Source: an uncultured Pelagibacteraceae bacterium
GTDB taxonomy: Bacteria > Pseudomonadota > Alphaproteobacteria > Pelagibacterales > Pelagibacteraceae
Assembly: GCA_902595595.1 (NCBI GenBank)
Contig: CACJQX010000001.1
Location: 124,001 to 188,000 of the forward strand
Reading direction: 5' to 3'
Length of the DNA stretch: 64,000 nt
Shown here: in pieces, positions 54,755 to 63,294 of the stretch
How the letters are laid out: every line of letters begins with the position of its first letter
How positions within the stretch are numbered: the stretch's first letter is position 1
Program-made: the position numbers and the translations under genes
Notes under the pieces: model-generated
Seen by the model: only the letters and a program-made list of their open reading frames with translations
Databases searched by the model: none
What the model was told of the DNA's origin: nothing

Positions 54755-55099
54755 TTATTTTTGAAGTTTCTTCCAGTTGGTATTTTTTAATAAAATTCTA
54801 AGATCGTAAGAATTTTTTAGTATTTTACCACTCGTATCAGTAATCAAGTATTTAAGATTTTTATTTTTAGGCTTAAAATTTTTACAAATTTTATATAGGG
54901 CATTTTCAGTAGCATTTCTAAAAACACTAAACCCTACTTGCTTACTTGAAATACTTAAACCGTAATCTTTCCAAGAACCTTCAGAAACCATCTTGGCATA
55001 TAAGTCTAATATAATTTTTAGCTCATCTTTTTCAAAAAAATGTTTTTCTTCTATTTTATTATGGGGATTACTTACTACTAATTTTAAATTACTACGCAT
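54755..55099 (-). CDS. DUF2794 family protein
   Basis: A 114-aa soluble protein with the family segment HFFEKDELKIILDLYAKMVSEGSWKDYGLSISSKQVGFSVFRNATENALYKICK. DUF2794 is found mostly in alphaproteobacteria and has no assigned function. I chose the ATG at 55099; a TTG lies one codon upstream. Its start overlaps the ispZ stop. Confidence 0.87.
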   Translation of the reverse strand: MRSNLKLVVSNPHNKIEEKHFFEKDELKIILDLYAKMVSEGSWKDYGLSISSKQVGFSVFRNATENALYKICKNFKPKNKNLKYLITDTSGKILKNSYDLRILLKNTNWKKLQK

Positions 55100-55643
55100 C
55101 AATCTTATGTTTATTAATTAATGGTACCTGAAACCCTGTAAATATTATTGTTATTGGAAGCATTCCCCATACTTTAAAATTAACCCAAAATTCTTCTGTT
55201 TGAGTTCTCCAAACAATTTCGTTTAATAAAGCAAGACCAAAGAAAAAATACATCCATCGTTTATTAAGAATTTCCCAGCCAATATCAGTCAGAGGAATAG
55301 ATTTACCCATAATTTTTTTAAGAATAGGTTCATTGGTAAAATATTTCCCAAAAAATAACGCAAGAGCAAACATAATGTTAATGATAGTTGGTTTAACGTA
55401 AATAAATATTGGATCATTAAAGTAGATTGTTAATCCACCAAAAAAAGTAATTAAAATTCCACTTACCAAAGGCATTGGAGGAATTTTTTTTTCAAAAAAC
55501 CAAACTATTGCTAATGCAACTAAAGTTGCAACTATTAGTGGAGGTATTGCTACAGATAAATTTTTATCACTATTGTAATAATAGAAAAAAAATATTGCTA
55601 AAGGACCGAAATCAGTAACAAATTTTAAAAAAGATTTATTCAC
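55092..55643 (-). CDS. ispZ: Inner-membrane-spanning protein IspZ/YciB
   Basis: A 183-aa intracellular septation protein A family member with five membrane helices. Signatures are FVTDFGPLAIFFFYYYNS at the N-terminus, PPMPLVSGILITFFGGLTIYFNDPIFIYVKPTIINIMFA, GKYFTNEPILKKIMG and LNEIVWRTQTEEFWVNFKVWGMLPITIIFTGFQ. It is implicated in envelope biogenesis and division. It overlaps DUF2794 by eight bases. Confidence 0.93.
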   Translation of the reverse strand: MNKSFLKFVTDFGPLAIFFFYYYNSDKNLSVAIPPLIVATLVALAIVWFFEKKIPPMPLVSGILITFFGGLTIYFNDPIFIYVKPTIINIMFALALFFGKYFTNEPILKKIMGKSIPLTDIGWEILNKRWMYFFFGLALLNEIVWRTQTEEFWVNFKVWGMLPITIIFTGFQVPLINKHKIDA

Positions 55644-55695
55644 TTAAAAGATATTAACATATTTGCCACATCACAAAACATTTATATTTTTAGCA

Positions 55696-55723
55696 TTGAT
55701 TTTTATTTCTAAATACCCATACT
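55696..55723 (+). promoter_or_regulatory. Candidate RpoH-type promoter of hspQ
   Basis: TTGATT (55696-55701), 14 bases, then CCCATACT (55716-55723) resembles a heat-shock promoter. It ends seven bases before the hspQ ATG, so any transcript would be nearly leaderless. Confidence 0.3.
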
Positions 55724-55730
55724 AAGATCA

Positions 55731-56051
55731 ATGCCAGTTCAGAAAGCTAAATTTTCAATTGGAGACATTGTAAAGCATAAACACTTTGAATTTAGAGGTG
55801 TGATTTATGATGTTGATTTTGAGTTTAATAATTCTGAAGAATGGTATCAGTCTATTCCAAAAAATGTTAGACCAAGAAAAGATCAACCATTTTATCACTT
55901 ATTAGCAGAAAATGATGAGATAACTTATGAAGCTTATGTTTCTGAGCAAAACTTGCTGATGGATGATTCTGATGAACCAATAAAACACCCATTAATTGAA
56001 GAGATTTTTTCAGGAAAAAAAGGCTCTAGTTATTTCAAGCCTTCTAATTAA
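55731..56051 (+). CDS. hspQ: Heat shock protein HspQ
   Basis: A 106-aa hemimethylated-DNA-binding/HspQ family protein that acts as a specificity factor for Lon in enterobacteria. The sequence AKFSIGDIVKHKHFEFRGVIYDVDFEFNNSEEWYQSIP, RPRKDQPFYHLLAEN and TYEAYVSEQNLL match the family closely. It stands alone between the ispZ and ccm regions. Confidence 0.92.
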   Translation: MPVQKAKFSIGDIVKHKHFEFRGVIYDVDFEFNNSEEWYQSIPKNVRPRKDQPFYHLLAENDEITYEAYVSEQNLLMDDSDEPIKHPLIEEIFSGKKGSSYFKPSN

Positions 56052-56229
56052 GGCAACCATCATTCAACCACATTTAGCTCAAATCTAGGCCATACAAATT
56101 AGCTATATTTTTAGCATCTTCTGGTCAAGAGTGTTAAACGTTAATTTCAATCTTATTATCTCCCCTCTGCATTCTTGATCAGAAAACTATTTCATAATAG
56201 AAATCACCAAAAAAATTCTAAATTAAAAT
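56052..56229 (+). other. 178-base spacer with possible structured RNA
   Basis: This stretch contains no convincing ORF. It is less AT-rich than most spacers here. A 13-bp stem forms between CTGGTCAAGAGTG (56121-56133) and CATTCTTGATCAG (56170-56182) if two G-U pairs are allowed; the wobbles fit only a plus-strand transcript. Small hairpins flank it (GCTA-TAGC at 56102-56115 and CTATT-AATAG at about 56187-56200). The loop contains TCTCCCCTCT. It may be a leader RNA or small RNA upstream of ccmC; I recognise no known family. Confidence 0.45.
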
Positions 56230-56937
56230 ATGTTTAAACTTTTCGAACCTAACAAGATTTTCAAAATCACGTCAAAAGCACCTAAGTACGTTTTATTTTT
56301 GTTTATTGTTGTATTGAGTGTTGGTTTAGTTGAAGCATTAATCATATCACCTGAAGATTATAAACAAAGTGATGCAGTTAGGATTATGTATGTTCATGTT
56401 CCTGCCGCTTGGATTTCACTTGGAATATTTTCTTCTATAACATTTTTATCTATTTGTGGTTTTGTATTTAGAAACAAAAACTTTTTTTTAATCTCTAAAA
56501 GTTTAGCTCCTTCAGGATTTGTTTTTAATATTATTGCTTTAGTTACAGGATCAATTTGGGGAAAACCAACTTGGGGAACATGGTGGGCTTGGGATGCAAG
56601 AATTACATCAATGTTAATATTAGCTTTGTTCTATGCAATGTATTTAATTGTATGGAGAATTTATGATAAGGAAGAAAAAGTCTATAAGATTTCAACTTTT
56701 ATAACTATTTTAGGAATTATTAATGTTCCAATTATAAAGTACTCAGTTGATTGGTGGAATACACTCCATCAACCTGCATCTATTAATATTTTGTCAAAAA
56801 GCTCAATTCATTCGTCAATGCTTTACCCATTATTGATAATGACTGCGGCATTTGCTCTTTTTTCATTGTTAATTTTCTTAATGAAATATAATACAGAACT
56901 GATAAAAATTAAGAATAAAGGCTTAGATAGATTATGA
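56230..56937 (+). CDS. ccmC: Cytochrome c maturation haem export protein CcmC
   Basis: A membrane haem handling protein, 235 aa with six helices. The tryptophan-rich WGTWWAWDARITSMLIL motif near residue 119 is diagnostic, with flanking haem-ligand His residues in MYVHVPAAWISLG and WWNTLHQPAS. It loads haem onto CcmE. It is the first gene of ccmCDEFGH, and it overlaps ccmD by four bases. Confidence 0.96.
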   Translation: MFKLFEPNKIFKITSKAPKYVLFLFIVVLSVGLVEALIISPEDYKQSDAVRIMYVHVPAAWISLGIFSSITFLSICGFVFRNKNFFLISKSLAPSGFVFNIIALVTGSIWGKPTWGTWWAWDARITSMLILALFYAMYLIVWRIYDKEEKVYKISTFITILGIINVPIIKYSVDWWNTLHQPASINILSKSSIHSSMLYPLLIMTAAFALFSLLIFLMKYNTELIKIKNKGLDRL

Positions 56938-57161
56938 TAAATGAATTACTTTTTATGAATGGATATGCTGTGTACGTGTTATCTGCTTTTAGCTTTACCT
57001 TATTAAGTTTCCTAGGTTTATATTTGGTAACTAAAATGCAATTTGTTAAAGAACAAAACAAATTTGTTGCTAAATTTGGATCACTTACTGCTGAGCAAGC
57101 TAATTCTGCAAAATCACAAAGAATAAATAAAGAAATTTTAGCAAACGTAACAAATAATTAA
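56934..57161 (+). CDS. ccmD: Haem exporter protein CcmD
   Basis: A 75-aa protein with a single membrane helix (YAVYVLSAFSFTLLSFLGLYLVTK) and a basic, disordered tail. CcmD promotes release of holo-CcmE from the CcmABC complex. Sequence conservation is low; the assignment rests on topology and location between ccmC and ccmE. Confidence 0.85.
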   Translation: MINELLFMNGYAVYVLSAFSFTLLSFLGLYLVTKMQFVKEQNKFVAKFGSLTAEQANSAKSQRINKEILANVTNN

Positions 57162-57171
57162 CTTTTAAACC

Positions 57172-57591
57172 ATGTATGGTCGAAAAGTTAAATTAAGATT
57201 TCTGTTTGTAGTAATAATCTTAATTACTTTAATTCTAACAGCATTTTTGATTTTAAAATCATTAGAAGAAAATGTTGTATATTTTCAATCTCCCTCTGAA
57301 ATAAAATCACTTTCTGAAATAGATAAAAGCAAAATAAGAGTTGGAGGAATGGTTAAAAAAAACTCTATTTCCATAAGTTCAAATGAAGTTAATTTTATAA
57401 TTACAGACTTTAAAAATGAAATAAATGTTACTTACTCAGGAGCAGTACCAAATTTATTTGCTGAAGAAAAAGGGGTTGTTGCAGAAGGTTTTTTGAAAGA
57501 TAGAAACTTTTTCTCTGCAACAAAAATTTTAGCGAAGCATGATGAAAATTATATGCCACCGGAAGTAAAAGAAGCATTAGGAGAAAAATAA
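57172..57591 (+). CDS. ccmE: Cytochrome c maturation haem chaperone CcmE
   Basis: Periplasmic, membrane-anchored haem chaperone (139 aa). An N-terminal helix at residues 9-28 precedes an OB-fold. The haem-binding site is His123 and Tyr127 in [11 protein letters not shown], where His makes the covalent bond. [11 protein letters not shown] and [20 protein letters not shown] are also canonical. Confidence 0.95.
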   Translation: MYGRKVKLRFLFVVIILITLILTAFLILKSLEENVVYFQSPSEIKSLSEIDKSKIRVGGMVKKNSISISSNEVNFIITDFKNEINVTYSGAVPNLFAEEKGVVAEGFLKDRNFFSATKILAKHDENYMPPEVKEALGEK

Positions 57592-57592
57592 A

Positions 57593-59467
57593 TTGATCTA
57601 TAATCTTATCGGATATTATTCATTAGTAATAGGATTAATTATTGGATTATCAATATTTTATTTTTCATATAAAAATTTTAATAACTCAAATACTTTAGAT
57701 ACCAAAATATTATCATTTACATTTTTACAATTATTTTTTGTTGTCATAAGTTTTTTGTGTTTGATTTTTTCTTTTGTTATTTCGGATTTTAGTAATGAAA
57801 CAGTATTTAATAATTCTCACACTACTAAACCATTATTTTATAAAATAAGTGGAACTTGGGGAAATCATGAAGGTAGTTTATTATTATGGTTACTTGTTTT
57901 AACGTTATTTATTTTCTTATTTTTAGTAAGAACTAAAAATCAACCAGTAAAATACAAAATTTTAACTTTAGTTTTTCAACAAATAATAATTGTTGGTTTC
58001 TTTTTATTTTTAATCAAAACATCAAATCCATTTAATTATATTTTTCCAATACCTACTGAAGGTCTTGGATTAAACCCAATTTTACAAGATCCTGCTTTAG
58101 CAATTCATCCACCTATTTTATATTTAGGCTATGTTGGTTCTTCAATTATTTTTTCATCAGTTTTGGCAGCGACAAGTTTAAAAATTATTTCTACTGGTTG
58201 GGCATCTCATATAAAAAAATGGATCTTAATTTCATGGATATTTTTAACTTTAGGAATACTGCTTGGATCAATTTGGGCTTATTACGAATTAGGCTGGGGA
58301 GGTTTTTGGTTTTGGGATCCAGTTGAGAATGTTTCTCTAATGCCGTGGCTTGCATTAACCACTCTTTTACATTGTATTTTAGTATTAGAAAAAAAATCTA
58401 TTTTAACTTCATGGGTAATAATTCTTTCTATTGCAACATTTACATTAAGCATGTGTGGAACATTTTTAGTAAGATCAGGAATATTAAATTCAGTTCATAC
58501 ATTTGCTAATGATCCTGAAAGGGGTTTATTTATTCTTGTTTTTCTATTCATTTTGATTTTTTTATCTATTTTAATTTTTTTCTTTTTTCATAAAGATAAT
58601 GACAGAAAATCTCATAGCTTTTTTTGGTTGAGCAAAGAAACTTCAATATTAATTAATAACTGGTTCATGATGTATTTTTTATCAGTTGTACTAATAGGTA
58701 CCGTTTATCCAATTTTTTTAGATGTAATTTCTTCTCAAAAAATATCTGTTGGACCTCCATTTTATCATAAGTTAATAATTCCATTTTTAATTCCATTTTT
58801 ACTTATGATGGCGATAGGTCCAAAATTAAAATGGATCAAATCTCAACTAGAAGATAAGATTTATTTAATCTCCTTTTTGATTATCTCAATTTTATTAGCA
58901 TTTTTAGTATTAAAGAATTTTAATCAAAATATTTTAATAAATACAATTTTGATATCGAGTGCGCTTTATTTATTCTTTATTACCTTGCGAGATTTTTTTG
59001 TAAAAAAATATAAAAATATTTCACAAAATATTGCTCATTTTGGATTTAGTTTACTGATCCTAAGTATTTTATTTAATAATCTATTTGCTACTGAAATTAT
59101 AACAAATCTTAAGGTTGGTGAAACTTTTGAAAATTCGAAAACCAAGATAATTTTTGAAAATGTTGATCAGAAAAAAGAAAAAAATTATAATGCTATTGTT
59201 GCGAATTTTTCTATAAGTAATTTAAATGGTGAAGAGGATAGATTTTCTCCAGAGCTGAGAATTTATAATCAACCCGTCATTGCCACAAGTGAAGCTGATA
59301 TTAAAACAACACTTATGTCAGATAAATTTATTGTAATTAATCTGGTTCAAAATCAAGATTTTTTCAATGTAAGATACCAAGTTAAACCATTTATGCTATG
59401 GATCTGGTTATCAGTAATTCTAATATCTTTTGGAGGTATTGTTAGCTTTTTACAAAAAAGATCATGA
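57593..59467 (+). CDS. ccmF: Cytochrome c haem lyase subunit CcmF
   Basis: A large membrane protein (624 aa, about 14 helices) of the haem lyase. The WWD-type motif GWGGFWFWDPVENVSLMPWL lies near residue 240, with GTWGNHEGSLLLW, DPALAIHPPILYLGY and GTFLVRSGILNSVHTFANDPERG. The start appears to be TTG right after ccmE. It ends by overlapping ccmG by four bases. Confidence 0.96.
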   Translation: MIYNLIGYYSLVIGLIIGLSIFYFSYKNFNNSNTLDTKILSFTFLQLFFVVISFLCLIFSFVISDFSNETVFNNSHTTKPLFYKISGTWGNHEGSLLLWLLVLTLFIFLFLVRTKNQPVKYKILTLVFQQIIIVGFFLFLIKTSNPFNYIFPIPTEGLGLNPILQDPALAIHPPILYLGYVGSSIIFSSVLAATSLKIISTGWASHIKKWILISWIFLTLGILLGSIWAYYELGWGGFWFWDPVENVSLMPWLALTTLLHCILVLEKKSILTSWVIILSIATFTLSMCGTFLVRSGILNSVHTFANDPERGLFILVFLFILIFLSILIFFFFHKDNDRKSHSFFWLSKETSILINNWFMMYFLSVVLIGTVYPIFLDVISSQKISVGPPFYHKLIIPFLIPFLLMMAIGPKLKWIKSQLEDKIYLISFLIISILLAFLVLKNFNQNILINTILISSALYLFFITLRDFFVKKYKNISQNIAHFGFSLLILSILFNNLFATEIITNLKVGETFENSKTKIIFENVDQKKEKNYNAIVANFSISNLNGEEDRFSPELRIYNQPVIATSEADIKTTLMSDKFIVINLVQNQDFFNVRYQVKPFMLWIWLSVILISFGGIVSFLQKRS

Positions 59468-59982
59468 AAAATAAAATATTACCTTTTTCAGTTATTATTA
59501 TTTTTGTAATAATATTTTTTATTTTTTTCAAAGGTTTAGAAGACTCGAAAATATACACTCCAGATGTTAATACAAAAAAAGAGATACCAGTGTTTAATAC
59601 TAAAGAATTTTTTTCTGGAGAAAATATAAAATCATCAAGTATCTTTGAGCTAGATAAGGTTTATTTATTAAATATTTGGTCATCCTGGTGTGTACCATGT
59701 CGACAAGAGCATCCTTTTTTGATGAATTTAAATTTAGAGAATAAATTAAATATTATTGGGATGAATTATAAAGATAATTTAAAAAATGCAGAAAATTTTT
59801 TAAAAGAACTAGGAAACCCATATAAAGAAATTTTTATTGATTTAGATGGTACAATTGCAATTGAGTGGGGAGCATATGGGGTTCCCGAATCATTTTTAAT
59901 TTATAATAATGAAATTATTAAAAAATATATTGGACCTCTTAACCAAGAATTAGTTGATGAAATTAATTTATTGATAAAATGA
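59464..59982 (+). CDS. ccmG: Thiol:disulfide interchange protein CcmG/DsbE
   Basis: A membrane-anchored thioredoxin (172 aa) that reduces apocytochrome c thiols. The active site is SSWCVPCRQEHPF, followed by a typical Glu-rich insertion, with the cis-Pro region YGVPESFLI. The N-terminal helix anchors it. It sits between ccmF and ccmH with four-base overlaps on both sides. Confidence 0.95.
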   Translation: MKNKILPFSVIIIFVIIFFIFFKGLEDSKIYTPDVNTKKEIPVFNTKEFFSGENIKSSSIFELDKVYLLNIWSSWCVPCRQEHPFLMNLNLENKLNIIGMNYKDNLKNAENFLKELGNPYKEIFIDLDGTIAIEWGAYGVPESFLIYNNEIIKKYIGPLNQELVDEINLLIK

Positions 59983-60341
59983 AAGTTCTTAAATTTTTTT
60001 TAATTTTTATAATATTGTTCCCTTTAAGTAGTGTTAATGCTGAGGAAAACGATAAAAGAAATAAAATAACTAAAAATTTACGATGTCTTATATGTCAAGG
60101 TCAATCAGTTTACGATTCAGATTCTGAATTTGCAAACAGTTTAAAAATTGTGGTTGATAAAAAGCTTCAAGAAGGTCTTTCTGAAGATCAAATTTATGAA
60201 TATTTTAAAACTAAATATGGAGAATGGATACTTTATGATCCTGGTTTAAATAAAAACACATATATTCTCTGGTTATTACCAATATTGATATTTTTAATCG
60301 GAGGTGCAATAATCTATAAAAGCTTTATAGTTAGAAAATAA
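59979..60341 (+). CDS. ccmH: Cytochrome c maturation protein CcmH
   Basis: A periplasmic thiol-reductase-like subunit of the lyase, 120 aa. It has a signal peptide (cleaved after VNAEE-like), the LRCLICQGQSVYDSDSEFA CxxC motif and a C-terminal membrane anchor (ILWLLPILIFLIGGAII). YEYFKTKYGEWILYDP is typical. No CcmI-type TPR domain follows, so this is the short CcmL-like form. Confidence 0.94.
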   Translation: MKVLKFFLIFIILFPLSSVNAEENDKRNKITKNLRCLICQGQSVYDSDSEFANSLKIVVDKKLQEGLSEDQIYEYFKTKYGEWILYDPGLNKNTYILWLLPILIFLIGGAIIYKSFIVRK

Positions 60342-60351
60342 TTTATCCATA

Positions 60352-60864
60352 ATGAATTTAAAAAAATTACTAGTAAATATTTTTTTTATTATTTTTGCTT
60401 TTTCTTCAATAGCAGAAGAAAAAAATATCATAGATCAAAATAATGAACTTAACTTTTACACAGGTATGTTTGATTTTAGTGACGATGGAAAAAGATCGAC
60501 ATTATTTGGTTTCCAGCATCAAAATGAAAACTTAAATAGAGATACTTTTCTTGGAAATCTGTCGCCGATAACTGGTGTCTTGATTACAGCAGATAATGCA
60601 GGTTATATTTATACTGGTGTTCAGGCACAATATAAAATTGGCTCTTTAAACTTTACACCAAGTTTTACTCCTGGATTATATCATGAGGGTGATGGAAAAG
60701 ATCTTGGGCATGTAATTGAATTTAAAAGTGAATTACAGATTTCACTAGATTTATCTACAACTAGTCAGTTTGGCTTTTCGTATAATCATATATCAAATGC
60801 TAGCTTGGGTAAGAAAAATCCTGGGGCAAATAGTTATATGTTTAATTTTTTTAAAAGCTTTTAA
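60352..60864 (+). CDS. PagL-like lipid A acyl hydrolase family protein
   Basis: A 170-aa probable outer-membrane beta-barrel with a signal peptide (residues 1-21). The C-terminal NHISNASLGKKNPGANSYMF matches acyloxyacyl hydrolase PagL, with His146 and Ser148 in place. The third residue of the P. aeruginosa triad, Glu140 there, aligns with Asn160 here, so catalysis is uncertain. It follows ccmH by ten bases and may be co-transcribed. The role in SAR11 is unknown. Confidence 0.75.
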   Translation: MNLKKLLVNIFFIIFAFSSIAEEKNIIDQNNELNFYTGMFDFSDDGKRSTLFGFQHQNENLNRDTFLGNLSPITGVLITADNAGYIYTGVQAQYKIGSLNFTPSFTPGLYHEGDGKDLGHVIEFKSELQISLDLSTTSQFGFSYNHISNASLGKKNPGANSYMFNFFKSF

Positions 60865-60872
60865 ATAATATC

Positions 60873-62024
60873 ATGAATATAAATGACTGTTATAATTTTG
60901 AAGATTTTCGAAAATTAGCAAAAAAAAAATTACCAGCTCCTATTTTTCATTATATTGATGGTGGAGCAGATGACGAAGTCACTTTAAATAGAAATACTGA
61001 TGCCTTTAATGATTGTGATTTAGTTCCTAACATTCTTAATAGTGTTGGTGAACCAGATTTGTCCACTACTGTCTTTGGCAGAAAAATTAGTATGCCTTTA
61101 TTTTTATCTCCTACTGCAATGCAAAGTTTATATGACCCTGAGGGAGATAAAGCTTCTGCAAGAGCTGCAGAGAAGTTTGATACAATTTACAGTATGTCCA
61201 CAATGGCGTCTTTTTCAATTGAAGAGGTTGCAAATATTTCTAGCGGGCCAAAACTTTTTCAACTTTATATTCACAAAGATAAATCAATTACTGATGATTT
61301 AATCGAAAGATGCAGTAGAGCTAATTTTGATGGAATGTGTATTACTGTTGATACACTTGTTGCTGGAAATAGAGAAAGAGATCATAGAACTGGATTTACT
61401 ACACCACCTAAATTTACTTTGGATAGTTTATTGAGTTTTGCAATGAGACCAGGATGGGTTTTCAAATATTTTACAAATAAAAAATTTGAATTAGCAAATA
61501 TAAAAAACAAAACTGATAAAGGTACTAATATTGCAAAATCAGTTATGGATTACATTAATGAACAATACGATCCAGCAATGAATTGGAAAGATGCAGAATA
61601 TTGCATAAAAAAATGGAATAAGCCTATGGCATTAAAAGGTGTAATGTCAGTAGAAGATGCTAAACGAGCAATAGATATTGGTTGTACAGCAATTATGATT
61701 TCAAATCATGGAGGAAGACAACTTGATGGATCAAGATCTCCATTTGATCAAGTTAAAGCAATTTCAGATGCAGTTGGTGATAAATTAGAAATTATTCTTG
61801 ATGGTGGTGTAAGAAGAGGAACACATGTTCTTAAAGCTTTAGCCGCAGGAGCAACTGCATGTAGTTTTGGAAAAGCATTTCTTTTTAGCTTAGGTGCTGG
61901 CGGGCAAAAAGGTGTTGAAAGACTTTTAGAAAATATGCAAAAAGAAATTAGAAGAAATATGATTTTAATGGGCTGTAAGTCTGTTAAAGATCTTGATGCG
62001 TCAAAAATAATATATAGAGATTAA
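60873..62024 (+). CDS. FMN-dependent alpha-hydroxyacid dehydrogenase (lactate/glycolate oxidase family)
   Basis: Oxidises a 2-hydroxyacid (lactate, mandelate or glycolate) with FMN. The 383-aa protein shows FHYIDGGADDEVTLNRN, PLFLSPTAMQSLYDPEGD, LYIHKD, the ISNHGGRQLDGSRSPFDQ segment with the catalytic His and Arg, and the FMN phosphate loop LDGGVRRGTHVLKALAAGA and GKAFL. The exact substrate is unassigned. It sits upstream of an aminotransferase and glcD. Confidence 0.93.
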   Translation: MNINDCYNFEDFRKLAKKKLPAPIFHYIDGGADDEVTLNRNTDAFNDCDLVPNILNSVGEPDLSTTVFGRKISMPLFLSPTAMQSLYDPEGDKASARAAEKFDTIYSMSTMASFSIEEVANISSGPKLFQLYIHKDKSITDDLIERCSRANFDGMCITVDTLVAGNRERDHRTGFTTPPKFTLDSLLSFAMRPGWVFKYFTNKKFELANIKNKTDKGTNIAKSVMDYINEQYDPAMNWKDAEYCIKKWNKPMALKGVMSVEDAKRAIDIGCTAIMISNHGGRQLDGSRSPFDQVKAISDAVGDKLEIILDGGVRRGTHVLKALAAGATACSFGKAFLFSLGAGGQKGVERLLENMQKEIRRNMILMGCKSVKDLDASKIIYRD

Positions 62025-62127
62025 AATATAAGAATTTTAAGCATTTATTTGATAAATTAAACTTTTAAACTAAATAGACAAAAAACTAATTTTCGTTTAG
62101 GTTGTCGATTTTAATTTTTAAATTGTT

Positions 62128-63291
62128 ATGGAACTTGCAAAATCTTTAAATAGGCTTGGAACTGAAAGCGCTTTTTCTGTTTTAGCTGAAGCAAAAAAAC
62201 TTGAAGCTCAAGGTAAACCGATGATTCATTTAGGTCTAGGTCAACCTGATTTTAAAACTCCAAAACATGTAGTTGACGCAGCAAAAAAAGCTCTAGATGA
62301 TGGACATCACGGATATGTTCTTTCGAATGGTATTTTAGAGTGTAGACAGGCGGTCACTAGATGGATAAAGAAACGTTATAGTGCAGAGGTAGACCCTGAA
62401 AGAATTATTATTATGCCAGGTGGGAAACCAACAATGCATTATGCAATTCAGTGTTTTGGTGAGCCAGGCGCGGAGATAATTCATCCAACTCCAGCTTTTC
62501 CTATTTATGAATCAATGATTAATTTTACTGGTTCTACTGCAGTGCCTTACGATCTAACTGAAGATAAAGATTTAAAGTTTAGTGCAGATAAAATTTTATC
62601 TCTAATTACCGATAAAACTAGATTATTAATTTTAATAAATCCAAATAATCCTACTGGAAGTTTTGTAGAAAAATCAGAAATAGACAAATTGGCTGAGGGT
62701 TTAAAAAAATATCCTCATGTGACTATTTTAAGTGATGAAATTTATAGTAGACAAATTTTTGATGATAAAGAAATGCCAACATTCTTTAATTATCCTGAGT
62801 TAAGAGAAAGATTAATAGTTTTAGAAGGTTGGAGTAAAGCTTACTCAATGACAGGTTGGAGACTCGGTTGGAGTTTTTGGCCAGAAAATTTAGTTGAACA
62901 TGTAAATAAATTATTAATTAATAGTGTATCATGTGTGAATGCTGCTGCTCAGTTCGCAGGTATTGCTGCCCTAGATGGACCTGATGACTCAATTGATGAG
63001 ATGATGGAAAAGTTCACATTAAGAAGAAAATTAATTCATGAAGGTTTGAATAGTTTACCTGGTGTAGAATGTAGTTTACCTGGTGGAGCGTTTTATGCAT
63101 TTCCTAAAGTTATTGGAACTGGAATGGATGGTGGTGAATTTTGTAAAAGAGCTATGCATGAGGCGGGTGTTGCTATAGTTCCCGGTACAGCTTTTGGAAA
63201 AACATGTAAAGATTATGTAAGATTTAGCTTTGCAGCCTCTCGAGATAACATTTCTAACGCATTGGAAAATATCAAAAAAATGTTAGGCTAG
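62128..63291 (+). CDS. PLP-dependent aminotransferase, class I/II
   Basis: A 387-aa fold-type I enzyme. It shows PMIHLGLGQPDFKTP at the N-terminus, the NPNNPTGSFVEKSEI motif, LSDEIYSRQIF with the PLP-ring Asp and Tyr, and the Schiff-base Lys in EGWSKAYSMTGWRLGW. The substrate pair is not known; related proteins are aspartate or alanine aminotransferase-like. A 103-base spacer precedes it; glcD follows after three bases. Confidence 0.93.
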   Translation: MELAKSLNRLGTESAFSVLAEAKKLEAQGKPMIHLGLGQPDFKTPKHVVDAAKKALDDGHHGYVLSNGILECRQAVTRWIKKRYSAEVDPERIIIMPGGKPTMHYAIQCFGEPGAEIIHPTPAFPIYESMINFTGSTAVPYDLTEDKDLKFSADKILSLITDKTRLLILINPNNPTGSFVEKSEIDKLAEGLKKYPHVTILSDEIYSRQIFDDKEMPTFFNYPELRERLIVLEGWSKAYSMTGWRLGWSFWPENLVEHVNKLLINSVSCVNAAAQFAGIAALDGPDDSIDEMMEKFTLRRKLIHEGLNSLPGVECSLPGGAFYAFPKVIGTGMDGGEFCKRAMHEAGVAIVPGTAFGKTCKDYVRFSFAASRDNISNALENIKKMLG

Positions 63292-63294
63292 GCT

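Noticed and set aside
61042..61302. Second plus-strand frame inside the hydroxyacid dehydrogenase gene
   Set aside because: It overlaps a highly conserved catalytic region of the real gene and has no known motif.
62025..62127. Glycine riboswitch before the aminotransferase-glcD genes
   Set aside because: Expected from SAR11 biology, but the conserved aptamer core sequences are not present.
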